Source of the DNA: Bulleidia sp.
Lineage (GTDB): Bacteria > Bacillota_I > Bacilli_A > Erysipelotrichales > Erysipelotrichaceae
Direction of reading: 5' to 3'
Assembly (NCBI GenBank): GCA_016293365.1
Contig: JAEDEK010000002.1
Coordinates: 1-42,500, forward strand
DNA: 42,500 nucleotides
Shown: positions 7,071 to 15,096 of the stretch, piece after piece
Layout of the letters: each line of letters starts with the position of its first letter
Position numbering within the stretch: the first letter of the stretch is position 1
Translations under genes and position numbers: made by a program
The notes under the pieces: model-generated
Databases searched by the model: none
Told to the model about the DNA's origin: nothing
Seen by the model: the letters and a program-made list of their open reading frames with translations, nothing else

Positions 7071-7835
7071 ATGAGTGAATACAGAGTCATGACAGTTAAC
7101 ATGTGGGCAGACTTCACCCACCTGTTTGGTACAAAGGTGTTCTCACACCGCATCCATTCCATTGAAGCTCTAATCGACACCTACCATCCAGATGTGATCG
7201 GCGCCCAGGAAGTTACTTCCTCCATGATGAAATACATGGATCGGATTCTGCGTGAATACGGGATCTGTGGAAAGCAGAGAAAAAGCCTGATGAACAATGA
7301 AGCAAACCCGGTTCTTTACAGAAAAGACAGATTTGAGCTGCTGGAAGAAAAAACACTGTGGCTGTCTGATACGCCTGAAGTGGAAGGGTCTCGCTATGCC
7401 ATGTCACAATTTCCACGTATCGTGACCATTGTTACCCTCAAAAACAGGTTAAATGGTGATACCGTGACTTTTGCCAATACACATCTGGATGTCAACTTTG
7501 CCTCTGTAAGACAGAAACAGGCAGAAAAACTGTGTGAACTTCTGGCAAAGGAAAGAAGCCCGATCTGTCTGACCGGTGACTTCAACTCTCATGAGAAACA
7601 CGATTCCATCATGACAATCCGTCAGGCTGGATATGACGACTGTGCGTCCATTCAGCTTGGATCCACCTTACGTGGAAACATCGGATCCCGCCGCTTTTCC
7701 CACATGCCGATCGATCACATCTTTTTTGACTGTTCCTTTTCCAGAAAAGAAATACACAAGCTGACAGAAACCCCTCAGAACATCTGGCCTTCGGATCATT
7801 ATCCGCTGTTCGCCGTTCTTACAACGCATGCCTGA
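7071..7835 (+). CDS. Endonuclease/exonuclease/phosphatase (EEP) family hydrolase
   Basis: A 254-aa protein with the EEP motif series: VMTVNMW (strand 1 Asn), GAQEV (metal-binding Glu), NPVLYR, ANTHLDV, CLTGDFNS (Asp and Asn), PIDHIF and the C-terminal SDHYPLFA (catalytic His). Such enzymes cleave phosphodiester or phosphate bonds of nucleic acids, lipids or sugars; no secretion signal is present, so it acts in the cytoplasm. A consensus TATAAT (7058-7063) overlaps the earlier ATG at 7062, so that codon cannot be in the mRNA if this is the promoter. The ATG at 7071 is then the first or second base transcribed, which points to a leaderless message. Confidence 0.88.
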   Translation: MSEYRVMTVNMWADFTHLFGTKVFSHRIHSIEALIDTYHPDVIGAQEVTSSMMKYMDRILREYGICGKQRKSLMNNEANPVLYRKDRFELLEEKTLWLSDTPEVEGSRYAMSQFPRIVTIVTLKNRLNGDTVTFANTHLDVNFASVRQKQAEKLCELLAKERSPICLTGDFNSHEKHDSIMTIRQAGYDDCASIQLGSTLRGNIGSRRFSHMPIDHIFFDCSFSRKEIHKLTETPQNIWPSDHYPLFAVLTTHA

Positions 7836-7847
7836 CATGCGTTTTTT
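7824..7847 (+). terminator. Terminator of the EEP hydrolase gene
   Basis: ACGCATG (7824-7830) and CATGCGT (7836-7842) pair, with the TGA stop in the loop, followed by five T. Confidence 0.85.
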
Positions 7848-7853
7848 ATATAC

Positions 7854-7878
7854 AAAAAGGGAGTTCCTGCACTCCCTT
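7854..7878 (-). terminator. Terminator of the NrdD-like gene
   Basis: AAGGGAGT (7857-7864) and ACTCCCTT (7871-7878) pair around TCCTGC; on the minus strand TTTTT follows. It starts inside the nrdD stop codon, so no further coding sequence for this protein exists downstream. Confidence 0.85.
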
Positions 7879-9730
7879 ATAAACTGATAAACGGAATATC
7901 GTAGGCAGATATGATTTTCTTGAGAAACAGGCAGAGATCTTTTCCGTTCATCTCTTCCGATAAACCAAGATGGAATACACCTCCGCTGGAATACATGGAC
8001 AGAACCTTTTCTCCATGATCCATTACTTCAAAAAGATCACTTCCTCTTTCAATATCACTGCTGTAGGAAACCAACCCATGATCTTCCATCAGATGGGCAT
8101 TCGCAAACGTCTGCCTGTCCTTTTCCGCAAGATACATCCGCGCCGAAGGTGACTGTACACATTCAATTCCGAACAGTGTTTCATATTTTTTCTGATAGCT
8201 TTTCAATCTTTCACGCATATGTGAAAGCAACGCCGTTTCAAACCCCTGGCAGGTCGGCCATAACTGATGATCCACATGCCTGTAGGCTTCCTGCAGACCG
8301 GTTACACCAATCATTCCAAAGTGCCTGTTCAGAGTTTTCAGATAGTAACCTGTATATGGATACAGGCCGCTTTCCATTAACTTGGCAATGACTGTTTTCT
8401 TTGTATGCAGACTGCGGGCAGTCATATCCATCAACCCATCAAGCGCTGCCCACAGATCATCTGCCTTCTGATGCAGAAGACATAAACGAGGTATATTCAG
8501 TGTTACAAGTCCGAATGTACCTGTATTTTCTCCACTTCCAGTAATACCACCACAGTTACGGTACAGTCTTCTCAGATCCACTCTTTCGCTTTTCGCAAGA
8601 TTTCTGACATCTGCCCTGTTCCTTGTTTTACTGGAACATCCGGCAAAATATACTTCATTGCCTGTTAAAGCAAGGTCTGACAGAGCACCTGCATTCTCAT
8701 GATCAAAGATGTTTTCATCGCTCATGATGGTCAGCTGCGGATACTGAAACCTTCTGCCTTCAAAGTCACCTTCCATCATAACCTGAAGCAATGCGGCATT
8801 GATCATATCCACTTCCTTCTGGCACTGTCCATAGGTGAAATCCTGTGGTTTTCCACCTGTGATGGCTGGTTCATCTATCATATCCTCCGGCACATACCAG
8901 TCCAGAACAATATTGGTATGGGGTGGCTCATACCCCCACTTCAATGGTGTATTGACACCATATACAAATGTCTGGATACACTGCTTTATCTGTGCAAAGT
9001 CAAGATGATCCACTTTGACAAACGGTGCAAGATACGTGTCAAAAGAAACAAATGTCTGCGTTCCAGCCCATTCGTTATGTACAACACCGATAAAACGTAC
9101 CATCTGTTCACACAGTGTATTCAGATGTCTTGCCGGTCCACAGCTGATGTTTCCCTTGACACCCGCTATGCCAAGCAACATGAGCTGACGCAATGACCAT
9201 CCTGTGGAATGTCCTGTCAGCATGTTGAGATCATGAATATACAGATCGCCATTTCGATGTGCCTGCGCTACTTCCTGATCATAGACCTCCGACAGCCAGT
9301 AATTACCTGTAACAGCACCGGAGTTTGACAGGATCAGTCCACCGATAGAATAGTCAGACCTTTTTCCATCTTCCCCCTTCCATGAAACGGAGTTCAGATA
9401 ACTGTCCACAATCTGCCTGTAGTCCACATTGGATTTATCGATGTTGCGGATGTTTTCTCTTTGTTTGCGGTACAGAATGTATGCCTTGGCAACATCTGAA
9501 TACCCGCACTCACTCAACACCTTTTCCGCACTGTCCTGAATATCTTCCACATCAATGCATCCATCGATGATGCGTGATTCAAAATTACCCGTTACACGCA
9601 GTGCAAGCATGCTGATGATATCATCGTTATACTGCCTGTGGCTTCCATCAAAGGCCTTACGCAATGCATTGATGATTTTCTGAATGTCAAAATCTGTGAT
9701 TTTGCCATCTCTTTTCTTGACGCGGTACAT
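7877..9730 (-). CDS. nrdD: Class III (anaerobic) ribonucleotide reductase NrdD lacking the glycyl-radical domain
   Basis: A 617-aa protein. Residues 1-95 form an ATP-cone allosteric domain (KKRDGKITDFDIQKI). The NrdD barrel follows: NYWLSEVY...GDLYIHDLNML, EWAGTQTFVSFDTYLAPF (220-237), PHTNIVLDW, FQYPQLTI, GSGENTGTFGLVTLNIPRL (398-416) and YSSGGVFHLGL (580-590). C365 in the AGCSS stretch is the best candidate for the finger-loop radical cysteine; C197 may be the second. The chain stops at DIPFISL, where full-length NrdD continues into four zinc-binding cysteines and the RVCGYLG-type glycyl-radical site. Neither is present, and a terminator follows at once. GGGAGG precedes the ATG, 2 nt after the upstream activase-like gene. 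Confidence 0.88.
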   Translation of the reverse strand: MYRVKKRDGKITDFDIQKIINALRKAFDGSHRQYNDDIISMLALRVTGNFESRIIDGCIDVEDIQDSAEKVLSECGYSDVAKAYILYRKQRENIRNIDKSNVDYRQIVDSYLNSVSWKGEDGKRSDYSIGGLILSNSGAVTGNYWLSEVYDQEVAQAHRNGDLYIHDLNMLTGHSTGWSLRQLMLLGIAGVKGNISCGPARHLNTLCEQMVRFIGVVHNEWAGTQTFVSFDTYLAPFVKVDHLDFAQIKQCIQTFVYGVNTPLKWGYEPPHTNIVLDWYVPEDMIDEPAITGGKPQDFTYGQCQKEVDMINAALLQVMMEGDFEGRRFQYPQLTIMSDENIFDHENAGALSDLALTGNEVYFAGCSSKTRNRADVRNLAKSERVDLRRLYRNCGGITGSGENTGTFGLVTLNIPRLCLLHQKADDLWAALDGLMDMTARSLHTKKTVIAKLMESGLYPYTGYYLKTLNRHFGMIGVTGLQEAYRHVDHQLWPTCQGFETALLSHMRERLKSYQKKYETLFGIECVQSPSARMYLAEKDRQTFANAHLMEDHGLVSYSSDIERGSDLFEVMDHGEKVLSMYSSGGVFHLGLSEEMNGKDLCLFLKKIISAYDIPFISL

Positions 9731-9732
9731 GA

Positions 9733-10878
9733 TTACCTCCCTGCTTTACGCAATGAAGCTGAAGGGATGATCTTTCTGACTTCCATCAGCATTTCTTCCA
9801 TTTGTTTTTCTGTATATCCCTGCAGCAATGGATTGACTATATCATCGGAGTGTTCAAACTGCTGCAGTACATAATGATCAACCGGTCCGATCCACTCTGC
9901 GATTGCGATCAGATCTTCCACACTATGATAGTCCTTTACAACAGTTGTCGTAAATTCAAATGGGATACTGCAGTTTTTCAGATAACGGATGGATTCCTGT
10001 ACACCTGACAATGAAAACGTATGTGTATCCATTCCGGCAGTTTTCCCATACTTTTCCGGCCTGTTTTTGATATCCATGGATACCTGATCAATCAGTCCCG
10101 CCTCACAGTATTCCATTAACAGCTGTGGCCTGCAGCCGGAAGTTTCCAGCCGGATCTGATATCCGTATCTGTGTATCTTTTTCAGAAACGGTTTCAGGTC
10201 CTTCTGCATCAAAGGTTCCCCTCCGGTAATCACAACTCCATCCAGGATTCCCTTCCTTTTTTTCAGATAGCTGAGAATTTCATCCGGATCGACATACTGC
10301 GCATCTTCAGGAATATAAACGAAACTGCGATGATTACAGAACGGACATTTCCATGGACAGCCTGCTGTATGGACACAGGCACTGATGTGCCCTGGATAGC
10401 CATTCAATGTCAAAGGTGAAAATGAACCGATGCGGATGGAGGAAATCTCCTCTTCCCTGTTCAGTCTGTTTCTCGAATTATCACAGATGTTTTCCAGCAG
10501 TGCTTCGAACACTGAAAAATCATTGTCATATGCCAGTCTGCTGCGACAGGCATTCCGGTATTCATAAAGATGATTGATAATGTCCTCTGCCCTGTCTGTT
10601 GTATAAAGGCGCTTGATTCTGCGGTCCTTTTCATCCTGTCTGACCTGCACATATTCCTGTTCGATCAGACGGTTGACAGATTTGGTGCATGTCCCTTTAT
10701 CAATTTCACAGATGGTACTGACCTCCTGCATTGTTATTCCTGTATTCTCATTGATCACCATCAGAATGATGACCTGCCCGGATCCAATTTCATAGGGTGC
10801 AAGCACATGGTCAAAGTATTTCTGTATATTCCTGTACAATACAGACAGATTCAGAAGGAAGTTGTGATTGTCCGTCAT
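9733..10878 (-). CDS. MarR-type winged-helix domain fused to NrdG-like radical SAM activase
   Basis: A 381-aa fusion. Residues 1 to about 135 look like a MarR regulator: a dimer helix, a winged helix (TMQEVSTICEIDKGTCTKSVNRL) and a DEKDRR wing. Residues about 145-381 resemble the NrdG2 type of anaerobic RNR activating protein: SPLTLNGYPG, the radical SAM cluster motif C174-x3-C178-x2-C181 (CPWKCPFC), and TGGEP. It should bind a 4Fe-4S cluster and SAM and generate a glycyl radical on NrdD; the MarR part suggests it also binds DNA. ATG 10878 has GGAG five nt upstream; an ATG-like start 16 codons earlier overlaps the TATAAT (10906-10911). It is the first gene of the nrd operon. Confidence 0.88.
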   Translation of the reverse strand: MTDNHNFLLNLSVLYRNIQKYFDHVLAPYEIGSGQVIILMVINENTGITMQEVSTICEIDKGTCTKSVNRLIEQEYVQVRQDEKDRRIKRLYTTDRAEDIINHLYEYRNACRSRLAYDNDFSVFEALLENICDNSRNRLNREEEISSIRIGSFSPLTLNGYPGHISACVHTAGCPWKCPFCNHRSFVYIPEDAQYVDPDEILSYLKKRKGILDGVVITGGEPLMQKDLKPFLKKIHRYGYQIRLETSGCRPQLLMEYCEAGLIDQVSMDIKNRPEKYGKTAGMDTHTFSLSGVQESIRYLKNCSIPFEFTTTVVKDYHSVEDLIAIAEWIGPVDHYVLQQFEHSDDIVNPLLQGYTEKQMEEMLMEVRKIIPSASLRKAGR

Positions 10879-10898
10879 ACCGCTCCTCTTCTTTCTAC

Positions 10899-10948
10899 TG
10901 TTAACATTATACCGAAAAAATGGCATTCCTTCCTGTTTCGTGTATAAT
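10899..10948. promoter_or_regulatory. Divergent promoters of the nrd operon and the SseB-like gene
   Basis: On the minus strand TATAAT lies at 10906-10911 for the nrd operon; on the plus strand TATAAT lies at 10943-10948 for the SseB-like gene. Both -35 regions are weak. The palindrome TGTTAACA (10899-10906) touches the nrd -10 box and is a candidate site for the MarR-like domain. Confidence 0.5.
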
Positions 10949-10975
10949 TCCTAAGGAAAAGAGAGAAAAGAACAG

Positions 10976-11443
10976 ATGCGTTATTTCAAGAATATCAACG
11001 ATTATCAAAAAGATGAGAAACTGTGTCAGCTGCTTGCACAAAGAAGAGCACCATTATCAGAAGAAGGAATGAGGATTGCATTAACAGATCTGACACTGTA
11101 TCTTTGCTCAGATGTGGAATTTATCGGTTCTGCATTTCTGAAAGATTCCTCAGCAGAACAGCTGAGCATTGCCGATATCGAGAAAGCTGACATGATGGAA
11201 GGAACAGATGGTGAGCGGTATTTCCCTGTATTTACAAATGCCGATCTGTTTTTCTCATTCAAGCCACAGCTGAAAGATGGAGAAACACTCCTGCTTTTTA
11301 CAAAACAGGATCTGCTGGAATTCCTGAATGGAAACGATAGAATTGCTGCAGTGGTAGCCAACCCAATGGAAGATGACCTTCTGTTATACAGAGTTCAGCT
11401 TTCCAATATGATTGCCCTTGCCAGACAGAAAGAAAACGGATAG
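10976..11443 (+). CDS. SseB-like N-terminal domain protein
   Basis: A 155-aa soluble protein. The central and C-terminal part, YFPVFTNADLFFSFKPQ..., LLLFTKQDLLEFL and VVANPMEDDLLL, resembles the SseB N-terminal fold, where a value is checked in strand-helix units ending in a conserved NP dipeptide. The biochemical role of these proteins is not known. It is divergent from the nrd operon and has its own TATAAT; the ribosome site is weak (AAGGAAAAGAGAG). A terminator follows immediately. Confidence 0.55.
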   Translation: MRYFKNINDYQKDEKLCQLLAQRRAPLSEEGMRIALTDLTLYLCSDVEFIGSAFLKDSSAEQLSIADIEKADMMEGTDGERYFPVFTNADLFFSFKPQLKDGETLLLFTKQDLLEFLNGNDRIAAVVANPMEDDLLLYRVQLSNMIALARQKENG

Positions 11444-11458
11444 CAATATCCGTTTTTT
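11434..11458 (+). terminator. Terminator of the SseB-like gene
   Basis: AAACGGATA (11434-11442) and TATCCGTTT (11447-11455) pair around GCAA and continue into T residues. The TAG stop is inside the stem. Confidence 0.85.
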
Positions 11459-11634
11459 ATTGAAGGGTCAGGTCCCAGTCATCCATTTCGGCAATCTTCA
11501 TATCCATGCCTTCCACAAATCCGTTTCTCACATAAGCCTGAAAGAGTACCTCATGATTCCGGTTTCGGGCAGAAACCGTTGCATCCGCATCTGCTGCAAG
11601 CTCAATCAGGGATAACTGCTCCCCTTTTGTGAAC
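11457..11634 (-). pseudogene. C-terminal remnant of the BlaR1-like sensor gene, cut off by the TnpB element
   Basis: An open frame of 58 codons (FTKGEQLSLIELAADADATV... ending MDDWDLTLQ) has no start codon or ribosome site. It begins exactly where the mobile element ends. Joining it to the broken sensor gene at 13050 by deleting 11635-13049 restores one frame: the split codon AA|G becomes Lys (...DGSLFKFTKGEQ...). It is thus the lost C-terminus of that gene. The join is inferred, not observed. Confidence 0.65.
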
Positions 11635-11801
11635 TACCCCAACCTACACTCTAACGAGTGTTGAGGAAGGAGCTTCCTGCTTCCTCTACCGTTGCATACA
11701 GCAATACGAACAATTCGCATCAATGTACGTCTTACACAGTATCCACAGGCGTATAGGTTCGGATAGTTCCTATCCTACCTTTTGGCACTGGTTGAGTGCC
11801 T
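11635..11801 (-). ncRNA. Putative omega (right-end) RNA of the TnpB element
   Basis: The 167 nt between the tnpB stop and the element end hold four stem-loops: GGCACT/AGTGCC (11784-11800), GGATAG/CTATCC (11761-11775), GAGGAAG/CTTCCTC (11663-11686) and ACACTC/GAGTGT (11646-11661). TnpB proteins use a guide RNA from this position, with the guide taken from the DNA just outside the right end. Here the guide would begin GTTCACAAAAGGGGAGCAG, which is sequence of the interrupted sensor gene. Confidence 0.6.
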
Positions 11802-12947
11802 TTATGCTAATCCAAGGATTCTCAATCCCTCGGACTTGATATTCAGTGCTGCATTGACATCTCTATCGTTGTGATATCCACACTTGCAGCTGATTTCACG
11901 CTTTGACAGATCCTTCATTTCCGGATGAATTTCTCCACAATTGTGGCAGGTCTGAGATGATGGATAATTCCAAGGCACTTTGACAAAATACTTACCACGA
12001 TTCGCAGATTTGTATTCCAACATATTCAGAAACATGCCATATCCATTATCCATAGTTGCTTTTCCGTTGTGGAATTTCTTATTTGATATTGCTCTCATGT
12101 TCAGAGTTTCCACGCAAATCACATCATAACGCTTGGTTATCGCATCACTCTGCTTATGCAGAAAATCATTTCGCTGATTGGCAATATGCCGATGGATCTT
12201 ATTCACTTTTTCCAGCTGTTTAAGATAGTTCTTCGACTTGGTTTCTTTCTTCTTTGAGCCAACTTTGCGGGACAGCTTCTTCTGTGCTTTGGCAAGTTTC
12301 CTTGCAGATTCCCTGTAGAACTTATGATTGTCAGGACAATTCCCTTTATCATCCATATACAAACCGTCGGACTTATAATCAAGTGCGATGACGTTATCGG
12401 AATTCAGGGCTACAGGTGTTACGTTGCTTTCGTACTCAAAAAGCACAGAGCAATAGTATGATCCATCTCTTTCCTGAGAAACTGTAGCTGATTTTAATAA
12501 CCACGAATCATCCGGAATTCTGTGAATAACAGCTTTCACTTCGCCAACTTTTGGAAGTCTGATAAAGTTACCTCCAAGAGCAACTGTACCGTTCTGATTG
12601 TTGGTTGTGTAGGATCTTCTTGATTTCCTGCGACTCTTGAACTTCGGATATCCACGGAATTTACCCACCTTTCTGAACTTGAAGAAATCAGAAAAGGTCT
12701 TATTCAGATTCATCTGAACATTAGCGAGAGCAAGGCTGTCTACTTCTTTCAGATAAGGAAATTGTTTCTTATACTGAGCAGGTGTAGGCTTGAGTTTCTT
12801 ATGCTCATCTTTATAAGCTTTGTTGATATCACCAAGCATCAGATTCCAGATTTTACGGCAACATCCAAAGGTTTTGGCAAACAGGATTTCCTGATTCTCG
12901 TCTGGAAATATTCTGTACTTGTATGCGATATTAGCTTTCTTTATCAT
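11802..12947 (-). CDS. tnpB: TnpB RNA-guided nuclease of an IS200/IS605-type element
   Basis: A 381-aa OrfB/TnpB protein. An N-terminal helix-turn-helix (KYRIFPDENQEILFAKTFG) is followed by a split RuvC domain with D190 (IALDYKSDG), E280 (CVETLNM) and D361 or D363 (DRDVNAALNI). A zinc ribbon uses C334/C337 and C354/C356. All catalytic residues and full length are kept, so it may still cut DNA guided by the element RNA. The minus-strand TATAAT (12954-12959) ends 6 nt before the ATG and there is no ribosome site, which suggests a leaderless mRNA. Confidence 0.93.
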   Translation of the reverse strand: MIKKANIAYKYRIFPDENQEILFAKTFGCCRKIWNLMLGDINKAYKDEHKKLKPTPAQYKKQFPYLKEVDSLALANVQMNLNKTFSDFFKFRKVGKFRGYPKFKSRRKSRRSYTTNNQNGTVALGGNFIRLPKVGEVKAVIHRIPDDSWLLKSATVSQERDGSYYCSVLFEYESNVTPVALNSDNVIALDYKSDGLYMDDKGNCPDNHKFYRESARKLAKAQKKLSRKVGSKKKETKSKNYLKQLEKVNKIHRHIANQRNDFLHKQSDAITKRYDVICVETLNMRAISNKKFHNGKATMDNGYGMFLNMLEYKSANRGKYFVKVPWNYPSSQTCHNCGEIHPEMKDLSKREISCKCGYHNDRDVNAALNIKSEGLRILGLA

Positions 12948-12994
12948 GTATATATTATATCATATTTCCGCATATTTATCATGTTTTTGGCAAT

Positions 12995-14677
12995 TCATCC
13001 CGTCACCTTCGTTGTACTTAGAGGTGGGGGATTTTTTGCTATATTTTGGTTAAACAATGATCCATCGGCATTGTTCATATGCAGGCTTTCATTTTCCATC
13101 TGCATGGAAATCTCAGATATATCATCATTGCCGAATGTCAGTACCCATGTGCCTGTAATCGACTCTTTCTTTTCAGCCCATAATCTGTTGCGGACATATG
13201 ATGCAATGACTTCTCTATCATCTGCTTTACAGAAGGAGATTTCATCAAGATTACTGATCAGATCAAATGCGGTCTGTGCACAGTTCTGTAATCCTGTTCC
13301 TTTCCCGGTGCCTTTCAGAAATACTGTCATTCCATATGGCATCGCATCAGTCTGCAGTTCAATATGATCATAACGGAAATTTTCCCCATACGGCAGAGCC
13401 ATCGCAAGTCCTGCACTGTTGGAAGCATCTCCGACATAACTGCTGCGATACTGTTCCAGCTCTCCATACACACCATCTTCAATGCGGAGCTCCACCGGCT
13501 TTACCAGCAGTGTATATACCACATCTTCCTCTGTTGTGTTCATTGCCCGGATTCCAAAATCATACCAGACACCCTTTTTCACAGGCACTGTACCGGATAT
13601 TCCAGGTTCCATATATGTCTCAATCCACTCACCATCGCGGTTTTCACATTCCCGCAATACGACCGAAAACTCTCCCTGCCCCTGTTCGCATACAACTTTC
13701 AAAGAGGAGTTTTCCGGAGCAATCTGACTGGAAGCATAGTAGTACTCCAGTTCAGAACCAGCCGGCACGGTAATCTTCATGGAAAAAGACGTTCTGCGGG
13801 GATGCGACAGAAAACATGCAGCTGTAACAACACATACCGCAATGCACACTACAGTCACCCAGAAAGACGGCTTTCTGTAATTCATGATCGAATGGATTCT
13901 TTCTTTGACACCGGTTTCTCCAAAGCCAAGCGGACAGATCAGATGCATGCCTGTGGCAAAAATACTGGAATGCACCATAGCCATACTGTAATCAGCCCGC
14001 TGATCAGATGTATAGTGTTCAATGACTCTTTCATCACAGACCAGTTCAATATCCTGTACAAACAGTCTGTATCCGATCCAGACCACCGGATTGAACCAGT
14101 GTATACATGTCAGAAACCATCCAAGCAGTCTTACAGCCGGATCCAGATAACGGATATGCATTCTTTCATGATCAATGACGTATTGTCTGTCATTCTCGTC
14201 CAGACCACATGGCAGATAGATATACGGATGAATCAAGCCCATCACAAATGGTGTTCGGATCTGATCGGAAACCATGATTCCATCCTGCAGGATCACTGCC
14301 GTACAAAGACGCTGTTTCATACGGATATACTGTATCAGAGCATATATTCCAAAAGTGATCACACCTGCAAGCCATATCGCAGAAACAACATACATAACAG
14401 ATATGCCGGCAGACTGCGGACTGCTACCAGTCGTTACCGTATATTCCTTCAACTGACTGAGACCGGCAGCCCCTGTAACAGCCTGCTGCTGAAGGCCAAG
14501 AGAATACGGTGCCTCAAAACTGAGGGGACAGGTCAATCTGAATGCCACTACTGCCCATAACGCAAGACGGAATTTCTTTGATCTGTTGCGGAATACAAAG
14601 CGCAGTACCACTGTCGCCGCAATGATCCAGGAAGCCTGGACACTCATATCCGCCAGTGTTCTTAATAACACAGTCAT
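12995..14677 (-). pseudogene. BlaR1/MecR1-like M56 sensor-protease, C-terminus replaced by the TnpB insertion
   Basis: Four predicted membrane helices and a cytoplasmic M56 metalloprotease with HERMH (H170-E171-x2-H174) and ELVCDE form the signalling part. An external domain of about 250 residues follows the last helix (WVTVVCIAVCVVTAACFL). It is not the penicillin-binding domain of BlaR1, so the signal is unknown. The natural chain is cut after DGSLF; the last 18 residues (NQNIAKNPPPLSTTKVTG) are encoded by the element. About 58 native residues are lost. The start at 14677 has AAGGGA upstream and lies 1 nt after the blaI-type stop, better than an earlier GTG/ATG-like start. Signalling may be lost or may survive. 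Confidence 0.8.
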
Positions 14678-14678
14678 A

Positions 14679-15044
14679 TTATCGTCCCTTCCGGATCGTA
14701 TCAATCATCTTCTGAATATCATCGAGATCTTCTTTCGATAATGCATGGCTGTCTGTAAATGCAGCCAGAAATGATGGAATGGATCCATTGAATCTGTTTT
14801 CGATCAGCTCATCAATTTCAGCTGTCTGCACCTGCTGCCGGGATGCAAGACTTGTTACAACGGAGTGCTCATTCTGTAATACGCCCCGTTGTGAAAGACG
14901 CTTGATGACCGTATAGGTCGTAGACTGTTTCCATCCCAGGATTTCCTGACACAACCTGACAAGTTCACTGCTTCTTACCGGCTCATTGTCCCAGAGAATC
15001 TGACAGAACCTGTATTCACTCTCAAATATCTTTGGTGTTTCCAT
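14679..15044 (-). CDS. BlaI/MecI/CopY-family repressor
   Basis: A 121-aa protein with the BlaI winged helix (EYRFCQILWDNEPVRSSELV...GWKQSTTYTVIKRLSQRGVL) and a helical dimer tail. Such repressors are cut after a signal from the partner M56 protease. The ATG has GGAGG seven nt upstream, and the sensor gene starts 1 nt after its stop, so the pair is an operon. The 40-bp palindrome at 15057-15096 covers its promoter and predicts autorepression. Because the partner sensor is damaged, repression could now be permanent (inference). Confidence 0.9.
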   Translation of the reverse strand: METPKIFESEYRFCQILWDNEPVRSSELVRLCQEILGWKQSTTYTVIKRLSQRGVLQNEHSVVTSLASRQQVQTAEIDELIENRFNGSIPSFLAAFTDSHALSKEDLDDIQKMIDTIRKGR

Positions 15045-15056
15045 CGTATTCCTCCA

Positions 15057-15096
15057 CTCTAATCTATTAGACTGCCTTAAGTCTAATAGATTAGAG
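15057..15096 (-). promoter_or_regulatory. Double BlaI-type operator over the blaI promoter
   Basis: Two 14-bp dyads, TCTAATCTATTAGA (15058-15071) and TCTAATAGATTAGA (15082-15095), sit 24 bp apart and together make a perfect palindrome with 17-bp arms and a 6-bp centre. On the minus strand a TTGACT -35 and TAGACT -10 (17-bp spacer) overlap it, so two repressor dimers would block transcription. Confidence 0.88.

Larger units (their letters stand above)
11635..13049 (-). mobile_element. Solo-TnpB insertion element, IS1341-like group of IS200/IS605
   Basis: A 1415-bp unit containing one gene, tnpB, and no TnpA Y1 transposase. It has no terminal inverted repeats and no target duplication, as expected for this family. 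The left end abuts TTTAA (13050-13054, minus strand), a known type of TnpB target motif; the right end carries several stem-loops. The borders are placed by frame restoration of the interrupted sensor gene, so they may be off by one or two bases. Without TnpA it would need help from another element to move. Confidence 0.75.

Noticed and set aside
11412..11615. Plus-strand 67-codon frame after the SseB-like gene
   Set aside because: It passes through a strong terminator and lies opposite the sensor gene remnant.
12762..13367. Plus-strand frame crossing the left end of the TnpB element
   Set aside because: It spans the insertion border and overlaps tnpB and the sensor gene on the other strand, so it cannot be an old gene.
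13364..14560. Long plus-strand open frame (398 codons) over the sensor gene
   Set aside because: It is antisense to the BlaR1-like gene, has no ribosome site and its product is rich in Cys, His, Ser and Arg with no recognisable domain. The minus-strand frame has clear M56 motifs.
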